Below the pieces are notes generated by a model, which worked only from the letters and a program-made list of their open reading frames with translations, made no database searches and had not been told where the DNA came from. The translations under genes and the position numbers were made by a program. A stretch of 64,000 nt of DNA from an uncultured Roseobacter sp. (GTDB taxonomy: Bacteria > Pseudomonadota > Alphaproteobacteria > Rhodobacterales > Rhodobacteraceae): the NCBI RefSeq assembly GCF_947495025.1, contig NZ_CANLXG010000001.1:496001-560000 (forward strand), read 5' to 3'. Shown piece by piece: positions 1 through 8,807 of this stretch; the stretch's first letter is position 1; each line of letters starts with the position of its first letter.

Positions 1-809
1 CGACACCGGTGCCCTGCATCCGCTGCAACGAGCGGGTGAAATTCAAAGATCTGCTGGCCATGGCAAAGGATCTGGAGGCCGACTGCATGGCGACAGGCCA
101 CTATATCCAGCGGATCTCCGGCGAAAGCGGGCCGGAACTGCACACGGCTGCGGATTCGAGCCGCGACCAGAGTTACTTCCTGTTCTCGACAACACCGGCC
201 CAGCTCGACTTTCTGCGCTTCCCGCTCGGGCATCTGCCGTCAAAGGATGACACCCGCGCGCTTGCCGAGAAATACGATCTCAGCGTGGCCGGCAAGCCGG
301 ACAGTCAGGACATCTGTTTTGTTCCGAACGGCGATTATGCCTCGGTTATCCGCAAACTGCGGCCCGAGGCGGCCGATCCCGGTGAAATCGTGCATGCGGA
401 CGGACGGGTTCTGGGCACGCATGAGGGCGTCATCCACTACACCATCGGTCAGCGCCGCGGCCTCGGGATCGGCGGGCTGGCGGATCCGCTCTATGTTGTC
501 ATGCTGGATGCGGACAACAAACAGGTTGTTGTCGGGCCCAAATCAATGCTCTCCACACGCACTGTGCCTGTCCGGGAGATCAACTGGCTGGGTGACGCAC
601 CCTTTGCGTCGCAGAGCGAATGGCACGTGGCTGTCAAAGTCCGTTCAACCCGTCCGCCCACCGACGCCATTATCCGCCCGGTCAGTGCGACAGAGGCAAC
701 GGTCGAGCTGATCACCCCCGAAGAAGGTGTCTCTCCGGGACAGGCCTGTGTTTTTTATGATCGCGACAGCAGCCGGATATTCGGCGGTGGATGGATTCAC
801 AAAGGCTGA
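1..809 (+). CDS. mnmA: tRNA-specific 2-thiouridylase MnmA, 3' part
   Basis: MnmA transfers sulfur to uridine 34 of the Lys, Glu and Gln tRNAs in the cytoplasm. The window opens inside the gene: the frame is open from base 3 and no start is visible, so roughly the first 100-110 residues, including the ATP-binding SGGVDSS loop, lie outside. What remains shows the family block [11 protein letters not shown] with its first active-site cysteine, the GHY motif, a DSQDICFVP motif carrying the second catalytic cysteine, and a [10 protein letters not shown] stretch. The C-terminal beta-barrel domain is complete and ends in a normal stop. It converges with lpxB across 52 bases. The GTG at base 9 is internal, not the true start. 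Confidence 0.95.
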   Translation, partial: TPVPCIRCNERVKFKDLLAMAKDLEADCMATGHYIQRISGESGPELHTAADSSRDQSYFLFSTTPAQLDFLRFPLGHLPSKDDTRALAEKYDLSVAGKPDSQDICFVPNGDYASVIRKLRPEAADPGEIVHADGRVLGTHEGVIHYTIGQRRGLGIGGLADPLYVVMLDADNKQVVVGPKSMLSTRTVPVREINWLGDAPFASQSEWHVAVKVRSTRPPTDAIIRPVSATEATVELITPEEGVSPGQACVFYDRDSSRIFGGGWIHKG

Positions 810-861
810 TCAGCAGCGCTGAAAGACGGAGAAAAGTGTCAGGCGCAGCCTGGCCTTCGGA

Positions 862-2019
862 TCACGCCTGCATTCCCTGAAGAACGGCGCGGGCGGCACG
901 CATGCCCGGCGGGTCACCGCCTTCGCCGAGGCGTTCCATGGTGCGTTCCATCGCGCGGTTCTGTGCGTCGGGTTCGGCCAGGACAGCAGCCAGCCCCCCC
1001 GCAATCCTTTCAGCCGTACAGTCAGGCCCCAGAAAGTCCGGAACGACGCGGGTTTCAGACACAAGGTTGACCAGTGTTACCGTGTCCACCAGCGCCATCC
1101 TGCGGATGAGATAAAAACTCAGCCAGTGCATTCTGTAGGCAATCACCATGGGCGTACGTGCCGCTGCAAGTTCAAGCGACACAGTTCCCGAAGCCGCAAG
1201 TGCCACGTCAGCTGCGCGGAAGGCTGCACGTTTCTCTGCCGCGGCATCTGCAGCGCTCTGTGCCCGTGGGTCCAGAACCAGTGCGTCCACCGGCCAGCCC
1301 CGGACGGCCTCTGCGACCTGGTCCGCCACGGCGGCGGCGGCAGGTACAACAATCTTCAGATCCGGTTGCGCCTTCTGAAACAACCCCAGCGCCTCGCCAA
1401 AGACTTCTGCCAGCCGCCCGACCTCTCCGGAACGCGAGCCGGGCAGCACAAGGGCAACAGGGGCGTCGCCCAGACCGTGCGCAGCACGAAACGCCTTTGC
1501 CTGCTCCGGCGTGGCCTGAGGCTCTGCAACGACCGGGTGCCCGACGAAATCGCAGGCCATTCCTTCCCGTGTCATAAGCGGCGGCTCAAACGGGAACAAC
1601 GCCAGCACATGATCGATATACCGCGCCATCTTTGCCGCGCGCTTTGGACGCCAGGCCCAGACAGTGGGTGCTACATAATGCACAGTGCGGACATCGCATG
1701 CCTCTTTCACCAGGCGCGCCACACGCAGCGAAAAATCGGGGCTGTCGATGGTGATCATCACGTCCGGACGGGTTTCCACGACCTGTGCCGCGGTTTCCCG
1801 GATCCGCGCTTTCAGGGCGCGATACTTTGGCAGGATCTCCGCGATGCCCATTACGCTGAGCTCTTTCATCGGAAAGCGCGAGGTCAGACCCTCAGCCTGC
1901 ATACCTTCGCCGCCGATACCGTCAAAGGTGATGTCGGGCCGCAGCTCCTTCAGCCCCGCCATCAGTGCCGCGCCAAGGCGGTCACCCGACGGCTCGCCCG
2001 CAATAATGAAAACCCGCAT
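862..2019 (-). CDS. lpxB: Lipid-A-disaccharide synthase LpxB
   Basis: LpxB is a GT19 glycosyltransferase that joins UDP-2,3-diacylglucosamine and lipid X into the lipid A disaccharide at the inner membrane. The 385-aa protein has the usual length. It begins with the family signature GEPSGD at residues 8-13 and carries the VAPTVWAW block and a C-terminal region with LPGSRSGEVGRL. The ATG overlaps the lpxI stop by one base, so translation is probably coupled. It is the last gene of the minus-strand envelope run. Confidence 0.96.
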   Translation of the reverse strand: MRVFIIAGEPSGDRLGAALMAGLKELRPDITFDGIGGEGMQAEGLTSRFPMKELSVMGIAEILPKYRALKARIRETAAQVVETRPDVMITIDSPDFSLRVARLVKEACDVRTVHYVAPTVWAWRPKRAAKMARYIDHVLALFPFEPPLMTREGMACDFVGHPVVAEPQATPEQAKAFRAAHGLGDAPVALVLPGSRSGEVGRLAEVFGEALGLFQKAQPDLKIVVPAAAAVADQVAEAVRGWPVDALVLDPRAQSAADAAAEKRAAFRAADVALAASGTVSLELAAARTPMVIAYRMHWLSFYLIRRMALVDTVTLVNLVSETRVVPDFLGPDCTAERIAGGLAAVLAEPDAQNRAMERTMERLGEGGDPPGMRAARAVLQGMQA

Positions 2020-2810
2020 CAGTCCGGCTCACGCGACCAGAGCACCAGACCTGCTTCATCCGCGCGCCGGATGGTTTCCGCCCGGGACAACAGTATGGTC
2101 TGCCCTGCGACGATGACCAGCCCGGCAAGACCAGCGTCTGCCACTGCATCAATTGTCTCCGGCCCTACGGTGGGCATATCCACGCGCAGGTCCTGCCCCG
2201 CCTTGGGTGATTTAATCAAAAGCGCCCGGGTCTTTGCAGCAGCCGGCGGCAGTGTCCGAAGCATGTGATCCGTGCCGCCTGTCGTCTCAATCGCCCAGAT
2301 CTGGCCTGCTCCGGCCACACATCCCTGGCCCACATCCAGAGGCGCAAGTGCAGCCAGCACCGCGCGCCCGCGCTTTTCGTCCTCGCACAGGGCATCGTCC
2401 GGCCATGTCGCGGTCAGCACGCCCTCGGGCGCCAGAATTTCAGGGGCAAGCTCATGCGCTGCGCGCACCGTGAAACCACGGTCCTCAAATATTCCGATCA
2501 CTGCGCGCAGAGCGCCGTCATCACCCGAGGCAATGGCCTGCATCAGGACAGGTACCAACGGCATCGTGGCTGCATCAATGGCCGCCGGGTCGACCGCCGG
2601 ACGCTGGATCGCACCGCAAAAACACACCTCTGTCACACCGTGCGCCTGCAGGTCCGCAAGCAGCGTACCCAGTTGCTCCAGCCGGAAAGGATAATCCACC
2701 GCCAGCCCCTCCGGCGCAAACCCTTCAAGGGCGCAGATCACCGGAGGCTCCTGCTGTGCTGCGGCCACCGTAGCGGGCAGTCCGCCGCTGCCTGCAATCA
2801 GGGCCAGCAT
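2019..2810 (-). CDS. lpxI: UDP-2,3-diacylglucosamine diphosphatase LpxI
   Basis: The 263-aa protein is of the DUF1009/LpxI family, which replaces LpxH in many alphaproteobacteria and hydrolyses UDP-2,3-diacylglucosamine to lipid X and UMP. Visible family features are the N-terminal LALIAGSGGLP nucleotide-binding start, a KSPKAGQDLRVDMPTVG block, and the C-terminal VDA-AGLAGLVIVAGQT region. It sits exactly between lpxA and lpxB and overlaps each by one base, which supports the pathway step. The call rests on family motifs plus context. Confidence 0.93.
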   Translation of the reverse strand: MLALIAGSGGLPATVAAAQQEPPVICALEGFAPEGLAVDYPFRLEQLGTLLADLQAHGVTEVCFCGAIQRPAVDPAAIDAATMPLVPVLMQAIASGDDGALRAVIGIFEDRGFTVRAAHELAPEILAPEGVLTATWPDDALCEDEKRGRAVLAALAPLDVGQGCVAGAGQIWAIETTGGTDHMLRTLPPAAAKTRALLIKSPKAGQDLRVDMPTVGPETIDAVADAGLAGLVIVAGQTILLSRAETIRRADEAGLVLWSREPD

Positions 2811-3592
2811 CAGCGCGGAGTCAGGAAATGGCGATCGCTGTCGGCGAGCACAAAATCGACGATCTCGCGGACATAATCGCTGGTTGTCTCTTCACGCAGG
2901 CGGTGCGCTCTGTCATGGAACGTACCCTCGCCCTGCGCCAGCATCTGAAAGGCAGCACGCAGCGCGGTAATATCCGCACGCGACACACCGCGGCGCTTGA
3001 GGCCAACAAGGTTCAGACCATCGAGTTCTCCGCGCGGTGCCTGAACCAGACCGTAAGGGATCACATCATTGGTCACCATGGTCACAGCACCGATGATGGC
3101 ACCACGCCCGATGCGCACAAACTGATGCACACCGGACAGACCGCCGACGATGACGTCGTCCTCAAGAACACAGTGTCCGGCAATCGCCACCGAGTTTACG
3201 ATGATGCAGCGATCGCCGATGATGGCGTCATGCGCAATGTGGCATCCCGCCATAAACAGCCCGTCGTCTCCCACCCGGGTGACACCGCCACCGCCTTCGG
3301 TACCACAGTTCATGGTCACATGCTCGCGGATGCGGTTGCGTTTGCCGATCACCAGTTCGGTGGCCTCGCCCCGGAACTTCAGGTCCTGCGGAATTTCCCC
3401 GATAACGGAAAACGGGAAAATGATTGTATCCTCGCCCACGCTGGTGCGTCCGGTCACAACAACATGGCTGCGCAGTTCCACCCCCGGGCCGAGCGTCACG
3501 TCCGGGCCGACCATACAGAACGGCCCCACCGTTGCAGTGGGGTCGATCCGGGCCCCCTCTCCGATCACGGCACTGGGATGAATGTTGCCCAT
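2810..3592 (-). CDS. lpxA: UDP-N-acetylglucosamine acyltransferase LpxA
   Basis: LpxA acylates the 3-OH of UDP-GlcNAc with a hydroxyacyl chain from ACP, the first step of lipid A synthesis. The 260-aa sequence is a run of left-handed beta-helix hexapeptide repeats (I/V-G-x-x-x) over about residues 1-190, then a helical C-terminal domain. The motif MAGCHIAHD places the expected catalytic histidine at about residue 121. The stop overlaps the lpxI start, and fabZ lies 4 bases upstream. Confidence 0.97.
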   Translation of the reverse strand: MGNIHPSAVIGEGARIDPTATVGPFCMVGPDVTLGPGVELRSHVVVTGRTSVGEDTIIFPFSVIGEIPQDLKFRGEATELVIGKRNRIREHVTMNCGTEGGGGVTRVGDDGLFMAGCHIAHDAIIGDRCIIVNSVAIAGHCVLEDDVIVGGLSGVHQFVRIGRGAIIGAVTMVTNDVIPYGLVQAPRGELDGLNLVGLKRRGVSRADITALRAAFQMLAQGEGTFHDRAHRLREETTSDYVREIVDFVLADSDRHFLTPR

Positions 3593-3596
3593 GCGT

Positions 3597-4052
3597 TCAG
3601 AGATCCATCATCGCGGTAAATTCGCATTCGGCCGCCATCTCGCCGTCGACAGAAGCAACACCGCCGAAACGCCAGACCTTGCCACCGGGCTTGCCGCGCA
3701 GTGTCCCGATCCGCATCTCAAGCACGTCACCGGGCACGACCTTGCGGCGGAACTTCGCCTTGTCGATCGCCATGAAATAAACCTTCATATCCTTGTCGGC
3801 CATCTCGAGTGTCACACCCACCATCACGGCCGCTGTCTGTGCCATCGCCTCGATGATTGTGACGCCGGGCATGATCGGCAAACCCGGGAAATGGCCCTGG
3901 AAGTGCGGTTCGTTCATGGTGACGTTCTTGATCCCAAGTGCAGACTGTGTGCCATCGATATCGACCACACGGTCAACCAGCAAAAAGGGATAACGGTGCG
4001 GCAGGATACGCTGGATGAGCTGTATATCCGCCTCGGCGCGCGGGCTTGTCAT
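3597..4052 (-). CDS. fabZ: 3-hydroxyacyl-[ACP] dehydratase FabZ
   Basis: FabZ dehydrates beta-hydroxyacyl-ACP in fatty acid elongation and competes with LpxA for the hydroxyacyl-ACP pool, which fits its place beside lpxA. The 151-aa hot-dog-fold protein has [13 protein letters not shown] near the N terminus and the catalytic block [15 protein letters not shown]...EAMAQ, with His54 and Glu68 as the likely active pair. Length is normal. Confidence 0.97.
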   Translation of the reverse strand: MTSPRAEADIQLIQRILPHRYPFLLVDRVVDIDGTQSALGIKNVTMNEPHFQGHFPGLPIMPGVTIIEAMAQTAAVMVGVTLEMADKDMKVYFMAIDKAKFRRKVVPGDVLEMRIGTLRGKPGGKVWRFGGVASVDGEMAAECEFTAMMDL

Positions 4053-4135
4053 AGAAAGTGTCCTTTTGTCCTCAAGGGCTTGAACATGCCTAGCAACTCA
4101 ACCCTTCCGGGGCAAGCGCACTGAGAAATCAGCAG

Positions 4136-4702
4136 CTACTGTTCGGGAGCGCTGCCGGGCTCGGGCAACACCTCGTTCAGGCGCGATATGGCAACGTCGG
4201 TTATATCAATCGCGTTCGAGCTGATAAAGACAGTCCGCTGCTCCATAATCACACCAGCACCGGCCTCGCGCATCAGCTGCTCCAGGACGGGTGCTGCCGC
4301 ATTCAGAAACAACCTGCGCCGTTCCTCGAGATCTGCGTTGAGCTGGCGCGTCTTGGCGTCCTGTTCGCGCCGGATGTTCTGAACTTTTTCATCAAAGGCG
4401 TCTGCCAGTTCGCGGAACTCCTGCGGAGACAGACCAGCGCGCATTTCGGTAATCTCGCGCTCTTCCTGGCTGAGCTCTTCCTCAATCCGGCGGTTCTCGG
4501 CACTCAGCCCGGCGCCCAGAGCCTCAAATTCCTGTGCCGTGGCCCGGCCAAAGTTGCTCGCCTCAAACACCCGTTCGGAATCTATCGTCAGGACCGGACT
4601 TTTGACCGTGATCCGGCTGCGCTCCTGTGCCGACACTGCGCCCGCAGCGAGGGCGAACGCCAGAAGCGTTGCCCCGAATAAACTGCGTACCAGCGCAGCC
4701 AC
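4136..4702 (-). CDS. OmpH/Skp family periplasmic chaperone
   Basis: The 188-aa protein starts with a signal peptide of about 25 residues ending in AVSAQ. The rest is strongly charged and helical (NRRIEEELSQEEREI..., QNIRREQDAKTRQLNADLEERRR), as in the coiled-coil tentacles of Skp/OmpH. The family holds unfolded outer-membrane proteins in the periplasm for the Bam complex. It lies 4 bases downstream of bamA, so the two are probably co-transcribed. The assignment is firm at family level; orthology to Skp is inferred from bamA linkage. Confidence 0.9.
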   Translation of the reverse strand: MAALVRSLFGATLLAFALAAGAVSAQERSRITVKSPVLTIDSERVFEASNFGRATAQEFEALGAGLSAENRRIEEELSQEEREITEMRAGLSPQEFRELADAFDEKVQNIRREQDAKTRQLNADLEERRRLFLNAAAPVLEQLMREAGAGVIMEQRTVFISSNAIDITDVAISRLNEVLPEPGSAPEQ

Positions 4703-4706
4703 CGGA

Positions 4707-7064
4707 TCAGAAGGTCGTGCTGAGCGTCAGTTCAAACGTCTGATCGCGGTCAAAATCTTCTTTCTTGATCGCTTCGGAGAAATTGAACCGCAGCGGGCCG
4801 AGAGGCGTGTTCCACAGAATGGAGAAACCGATCACATGACGGAAAGACCCGCTTTCGCCGACAATATTGCCGCCGACCGTATTCACATCCGCAAGATCCC
4901 ACAGATTACCGACGTCATAGAAAAGGCCGCCCTGAATGCCCAGTTCTTCCGGCAGCCCCAGCGGGAATTCCGCTTCGAACCGTGCAGCCAGATAAAGGTT
5001 GCCGCCCAGGGGGTCCTCGCCGGAAACAGAAAGATCGCGTGGCCCGATGCCGCCGGGCTCGAAGCCGCGGATAATGTTGGTATCCAGCAGGAAGCGGTCA
5101 ACAGCACGGTTTGTGCCGCTGCCAAAGCTGAGCGCGCCGCCCTCAAGCGAGGCCCGCAGCGTGATCTCTTCGTTGAATACCCGACGCTCACCTACAACGC
5201 GTGCAGTGGTCTTGATGAATTTATTGTCACCGCCAAGTCCCGAAAAGTCCTGGCCGAATTCCAACAGATAGCCGGCAGAGGTATCAATGCCGCGGCGGCG
5301 GGTGTCATAGGTAAAGACATACCCCGGCGCACTGCTGCTGAGCCTGCCCGCGTTGATGTCGTTGCCAATCACCACGCCGTTCACCGGCGTTTCGCGTGCA
5401 AGCATCTCTGAGTCCTCAAAGGTGTATCTCAGCTGCAGGCTGGAATTCTCACCGATCGGGAATGTGAGCGACGGACGGAACAGAAACCGGTCCGTGTCAT
5501 AGGTTGTAAATGAGCTGTCTGTTTCTGCGACATCAAGCTCCAGGCCAAAAGCCACGTCACGCCCCAGGAATGCCGGCTCGACAAAGGACAGACCGTAGCG
5601 GCGCGAATCCTCTGCTGTCGAAATCGTTGCCGTGAACCGCTGGCCGCGCCCGAAAAAGTTGTCTTCTGCGAACCGGATCGCAAAGCCGATACCATCGTTG
5701 TTCGAGAAGGATGCGCCGAAGTTCAGCGAGCCGGTGGGCTTTTCCTCAACATCCACATCGACAATTACCTGATCAGGCGTAGAACCCTCACGCGCATTGA
5801 CCTCGGCTGTCTCAAAGAAGTCCAGTGCGCGGATACGTTCCGCAGCTTCGCGGATTTCACGCGGGTTGAACGGGTCACCCTCGACGCTGGTGAACTGGCG
5901 CCGGATCACCTGATCAAGGGTCGTGGTGTTGCCTTCAACGTCAATCCGCTCAACGAAAATGCGTGGCCCGCGGCTCAGCACGTATTCAATGTCCAGCTCC
6001 AGATTGCGCTCGTCCCTGCTGACGCGGGGTTCGACCCGCAGAAAGTCAACGCCGTTGCGCAGCGCCAGACGTTCCATGCGGGCGATGTCATTTTCCACAG
6101 AGGTAGGAGAGTACACATCGTTGTTCTCAATCCCGACGATGGCCAGATAATCGTCCGAATTCACCTCCGCAATATCGCTGGTCACCGAAATCTCGCCGAT
6201 GCGGAACTGCTGGCCTTCCTGGACATTGAACACGAGGAAGTAAGCGTCGCGCTCTTCCGTCAGCTCGGCGTTGGCGGAGTTGGTGCGGAAGTCCACGTAG
6301 CCGCGGGAGAGATAGAAGTCGCGCAGGACCTGCTTGTCAAACTCGATCCTGTCTTCGATCAGCGTATCGCTGCGCACAAACGCGCGGAACAGACCGGCCT
6401 GTTTGGTCTGCAGTACCCGGCGCAGACGCCGGTCCGAAAAGACCCGGTTCCCGACAAAACTCAGGCGCTCGATCTCGATCACATCGCCTTCGAGCACCTC
6501 AAAGATAAGATCAACACGGTTGTCGGTACGCCGGATGATCTTGGGCGTCACCCGCGCCGCGAGCCGTCCCTCGATTGCATAGGCATCGGCAATGCGTGCA
6601 GCATCACGTTCGACCTGGGCAGGGTTGAAAACGCGCCGCTCGCTGGAATTGATCGCAGCAGCGAGCTGCTCATCACTGATCCGCCGGTTGCCTTCGAAAC
6701 TGACCCGGTTGATTGTCGGGAATTCCACAACGGTGATCTGCAGAGAAGCACCGCGGGGCTCGAAGGTGACGGTCTCAAAAAGACCTGAGTCGATAAGCGC
6801 CTGATAGGCAGTGTTCAGCTCACCTGCTGTCACGGTCTGTCCGCGGGCGATTCCGGCGCGGGTCAGTATGGCCGCATCACCGACGCGGGCGTTTCCTTCG
6901 ATATCAATCGAGTTCAGGGTGATCTGCTGGGCGACGACCGGTTGGGGTGCTGCAAGCCATGCTGCTGATAGAACGACATAAAAAAGCGCCGCACCCGCTG
7001 CTGGTCTGACTGATGTTCCAAGCGCGCAAAAGGCGGTGAAAGCCCGCGAAAAGCCCCGTGTCAT
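4707..7064 (-). CDS. bamA: Outer membrane protein assembly factor BamA
   Basis: BamA inserts beta-barrel proteins into the outer membrane. The 785-aa sequence has an N-terminal signal region ending near residue 46 (PVVAQQ), five POTRA-like repeats over about residues 47-425 (recurring IDIEGN, VSFEGNRRI, LSFVGNRVF, IDVEGNTTT), and a C-terminal 16-strand barrel domain. The final residues ELTLSTTF end in the phenylalanine typical of outer-membrane barrels. The barrel contains IRGFEPGGIGPRD, the loop L6 RGF motif. The length is usual for the family. A promoter-like sequence lies just upstream. Confidence 0.97.
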   Translation of the reverse strand: MTRGFSRAFTAFCALGTSVRPAAGAALFYVVLSAAWLAAPQPVVAQQITLNSIDIEGNARVGDAAILTRAGIARGQTVTAGELNTAYQALIDSGLFETVTFEPRGASLQITVVEFPTINRVSFEGNRRISDEQLAAAINSSERRVFNPAQVERDAARIADAYAIEGRLAARVTPKIIRRTDNRVDLIFEVLEGDVIEIERLSFVGNRVFSDRRLRRVLQTKQAGLFRAFVRSDTLIEDRIEFDKQVLRDFYLSRGYVDFRTNSANAELTEERDAYFLVFNVQEGQQFRIGEISVTSDIAEVNSDDYLAIVGIENNDVYSPTSVENDIARMERLALRNGVDFLRVEPRVSRDERNLELDIEYVLSRGPRIFVERIDVEGNTTTLDQVIRRQFTSVEGDPFNPREIREAAERIRALDFFETAEVNAREGSTPDQVIVDVDVEEKPTGSLNFGASFSNNDGIGFAIRFAEDNFFGRGQRFTATISTAEDSRRYGLSFVEPAFLGRDVAFGLELDVAETDSSFTTYDTDRFLFRPSLTFPIGENSSLQLRYTFEDSEMLARETPVNGVVIGNDINAGRLSSSAPGYVFTYDTRRRGIDTSAGYLLEFGQDFSGLGGDNKFIKTTARVVGERRVFNEEITLRASLEGGALSFGSGTNRAVDRFLLDTNIIRGFEPGGIGPRDLSVSGEDPLGGNLYLAARFEAEFPLGLPEELGIQGGLFYDVGNLWDLADVNTVGGNIVGESGSFRHVIGFSILWNTPLGPLRFNFSEAIKKEDFDRDQTFELTLSTTF

Positions 7065-7098
7065 GATCTGCCCCGATCCTCAGTAAATTATGCTTAAC

Positions 7099-7127
7099 TG
7101 AGTACCGTCAAAGCCGGGGGTTGTCAA
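7099..7127 (-). promoter_or_regulatory. Candidate sigma-70 promoter for bamA
   Basis: On the minus strand a perfect TTGACA (7122-7127) is followed after 17 bases by TACTCA (7099-7104), a poor -10 match. It lies 35 bases before the bamA ATG. The -35 element and spacing are good but the -10 is weak, so this is only a candidate. Confidence 0.33.
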
Positions 7128-7215
7128 AACTATGTGGTCGAAAAAGCACCGACAACTATATGCGCACCTTTTGCACGGTGCGCGCATGGCCGGAGAGGGT
7201 CAGAAACCGTTGGTT

Positions 7216-7347
7216 TCAGCCTGCAATCGTACCAATCCAGCCACCGGCACCAAGTGCGAGGCCAATGGTGCTGATATAAAGTATGCGGTCCCAGTTCAGG
7301 TCCATCAGAAGGCTCAGGCCACGATATCCGCTTTGTACTGCTTGCAT
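7216..7347 (-). CDS. Small hypothetical protein, 43 aa, between rseP and bamA
   Basis: This short ORF reads MQAVQSGYRGLSLLMDLNWD then a hydrophobic segment (RILYISTIGLALGAGGWIG) and a stop. A GGAG Shine-Dalgarno lies 7 bases before the ATG. The protein has an amphipathic N-terminal part with a YRGL motif and an LNWDRILY boundary leading into one predicted membrane helix. I recall similar tiny proteins in other Rhodobacterales but could not check. It is co-directional with rseP upstream and bamA downstream. Function is unknown; an inner-membrane role is inferred from the helix. Confidence 0.72.
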   Translation of the reverse strand: MQAVQSGYRGLSLLMDLNWDRILYISTIGLALGAGGWIGTIAG

Positions 7348-7450
7348 GATGCAACTCCGCTTTTAGTGATCCCCTGATACCGGCCGATTGCGGCACCAGT
7401 TTGATAGATCATGGCGGAATTATGGCAATTTTGACGGAAACGCCTGTCGC

Positions 7451-8803
7451 TTACGGGCAGAAGATATCGTTCCCCAGCGCAAAGAGCATAAGGGTCAGCA
7501 CCATGGCCAGCCCTGCGGTCATCAGGATACGCAGCGCGCGGTCGCTGGGCGGCTTACCCGCCACCGCCTCATAGGCGTAGAACACCAGGTGGCCACCATC
7601 GAGCGCAGGTACCGGAAACAGGTTCAGCAGACCGACGGCTGTGCTCAGCACAGCAATGAACCAGATAAAGGATTCAGCACCCTGGCTGGCCATAGCCCCC
7701 GAGGTCTGCGCAATACCGATCGGACCCGACAGGTTGCACGTGCTGATGGCGCCGGTAATCATGTGACCCAGACCGGACAGCGAACCTTCGATGATCCGCA
7801 CCGTCTGGCGCACACCACCCCAGAGCGCCTCGCCCACGCCCGGTGTCTGCGTTGCCGGCTCAAAGGCCAGCCCACCGGAAATGCCGATGCGCCAGTATGT
7901 GGCAAAGCCACCATCGGCCTGCGGTTCATCCACGCGTTTTGGCGTGAGCGTCAGATCAAGCGTATCTCCGTTGCGCCACACTGTCAGCGCCAGCGGTGTA
8001 CCGTTCCCGCCCTCAACGGCCTGCTTGAGTTCGTCAAATGCGTAGATCGGCGCGCCGTCGATGCCGGAAATGACGTCACCGACCTCGATTCCGGCGCTGA
8101 TTGCAGCCGACTGCGGTGCAACGCCTGAAACCAGCGGCGGCATCAGCCAGGTACCGGTTACGTCCTGTTCCTGACCGTCGCGCAGCACCCGGTACTGCAG
8201 GGTCGGGCTCTGTTCCAGCCCACTGATAAAGGCGCTGTAGGCTTCCGTATCGTCCCGGGACGGCACTTCGGTACCGCTGACAGCCAGGATCACATCGCCC
8301 TGCTCCAGTCCGCGTGCGTCAACAGGCAGAGGATGCAGACTGCCGACCGTCAGCGGATCGCGGGTGACACCGCTGGTCAGCAGCACTGCCGCGAAAACAG
8401 CGATCGACAGGGCAAAATTAAAGACAGGGCCGGCAGCCACAGTCAGGGTCCGCGCCCAGAGCGGCGCACCGTGCATTGTGGCGCGCAGGCGCGCAGGATC
8501 ATCACTGACCTCCGCCATGGCCTCTTCATCTTTGCCGGACGCCGCATTGGCGTCACCGGCAAACTTGACATATCCGCCAAACGGCAGAGCTGCGATCTGC
8601 CACCGCGTGCCACGCCTGTCCATCCGCGACCACAGCACCGGGCCGAAACCCAGCGAAAACACATCCGCATGAATGCCTGACCAGCGTCCGACGATGTAAT
8701 GTCCGTATTCGTGAATGGCCACGATGACAGAGAGCGCCAGTACAAAAGCTGCAATCGTCCAGATCAGCCCGCCAAACTGCGGGATCAGTGCCAGAATATC
8801 CAA
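7451..8803 (-). CDS. rseP: RIP zinc metalloprotease RseP (site-2 protease)
   Basis: RseP cleaves membrane-bound anti-sigma factors and signal-peptide remnants within the inner membrane. The 450-aa protein has the zinc motif HEYGH at residues 31-35 inside the first membrane helix, two PDZ-type regions (about 120-200 and 200-290, with GLEQGDVILAVSG and GIEVGDVISGIDGAP), and the C-terminal NLFPVPALDGGHL motif that supplies the third metal ligand. Length and layout match the family. It follows dxr by 4 bases. Confidence 0.96.
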   Translation of the reverse strand: MDILALIPQFGGLIWTIAAFVLALSVIVAIHEYGHYIVGRWSGIHADVFSLGFGPVLWSRMDRRGTRWQIAALPFGGYVKFAGDANAASGKDEEAMAEVSDDPARLRATMHGAPLWARTLTVAAGPVFNFALSIAVFAAVLLTSGVTRDPLTVGSLHPLPVDARGLEQGDVILAVSGTEVPSRDDTEAYSAFISGLEQSPTLQYRVLRDGQEQDVTGTWLMPPLVSGVAPQSAAISAGIEVGDVISGIDGAPIYAFDELKQAVEGGNGTPLALTVWRNGDTLDLTLTPKRVDEPQADGGFATYWRIGISGGLAFEPATQTPGVGEALWGGVRQTVRIIEGSLSGLGHMITGAISTCNLSGPIGIAQTSGAMASQGAESFIWFIAVLSTAVGLLNLFPVPALDGGHLVFYAYEAVAGKPPSDRALRILMTAGLAMVLTLMLFALGNDIFCP

Positions 8804-8807
8804 AAGG

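Noticed and set aside
1126..2268. 380-aa plus-strand ORF
   Set aside because: It is antisense to lpxB and lpxI, with no motif and no ribosome-binding site.
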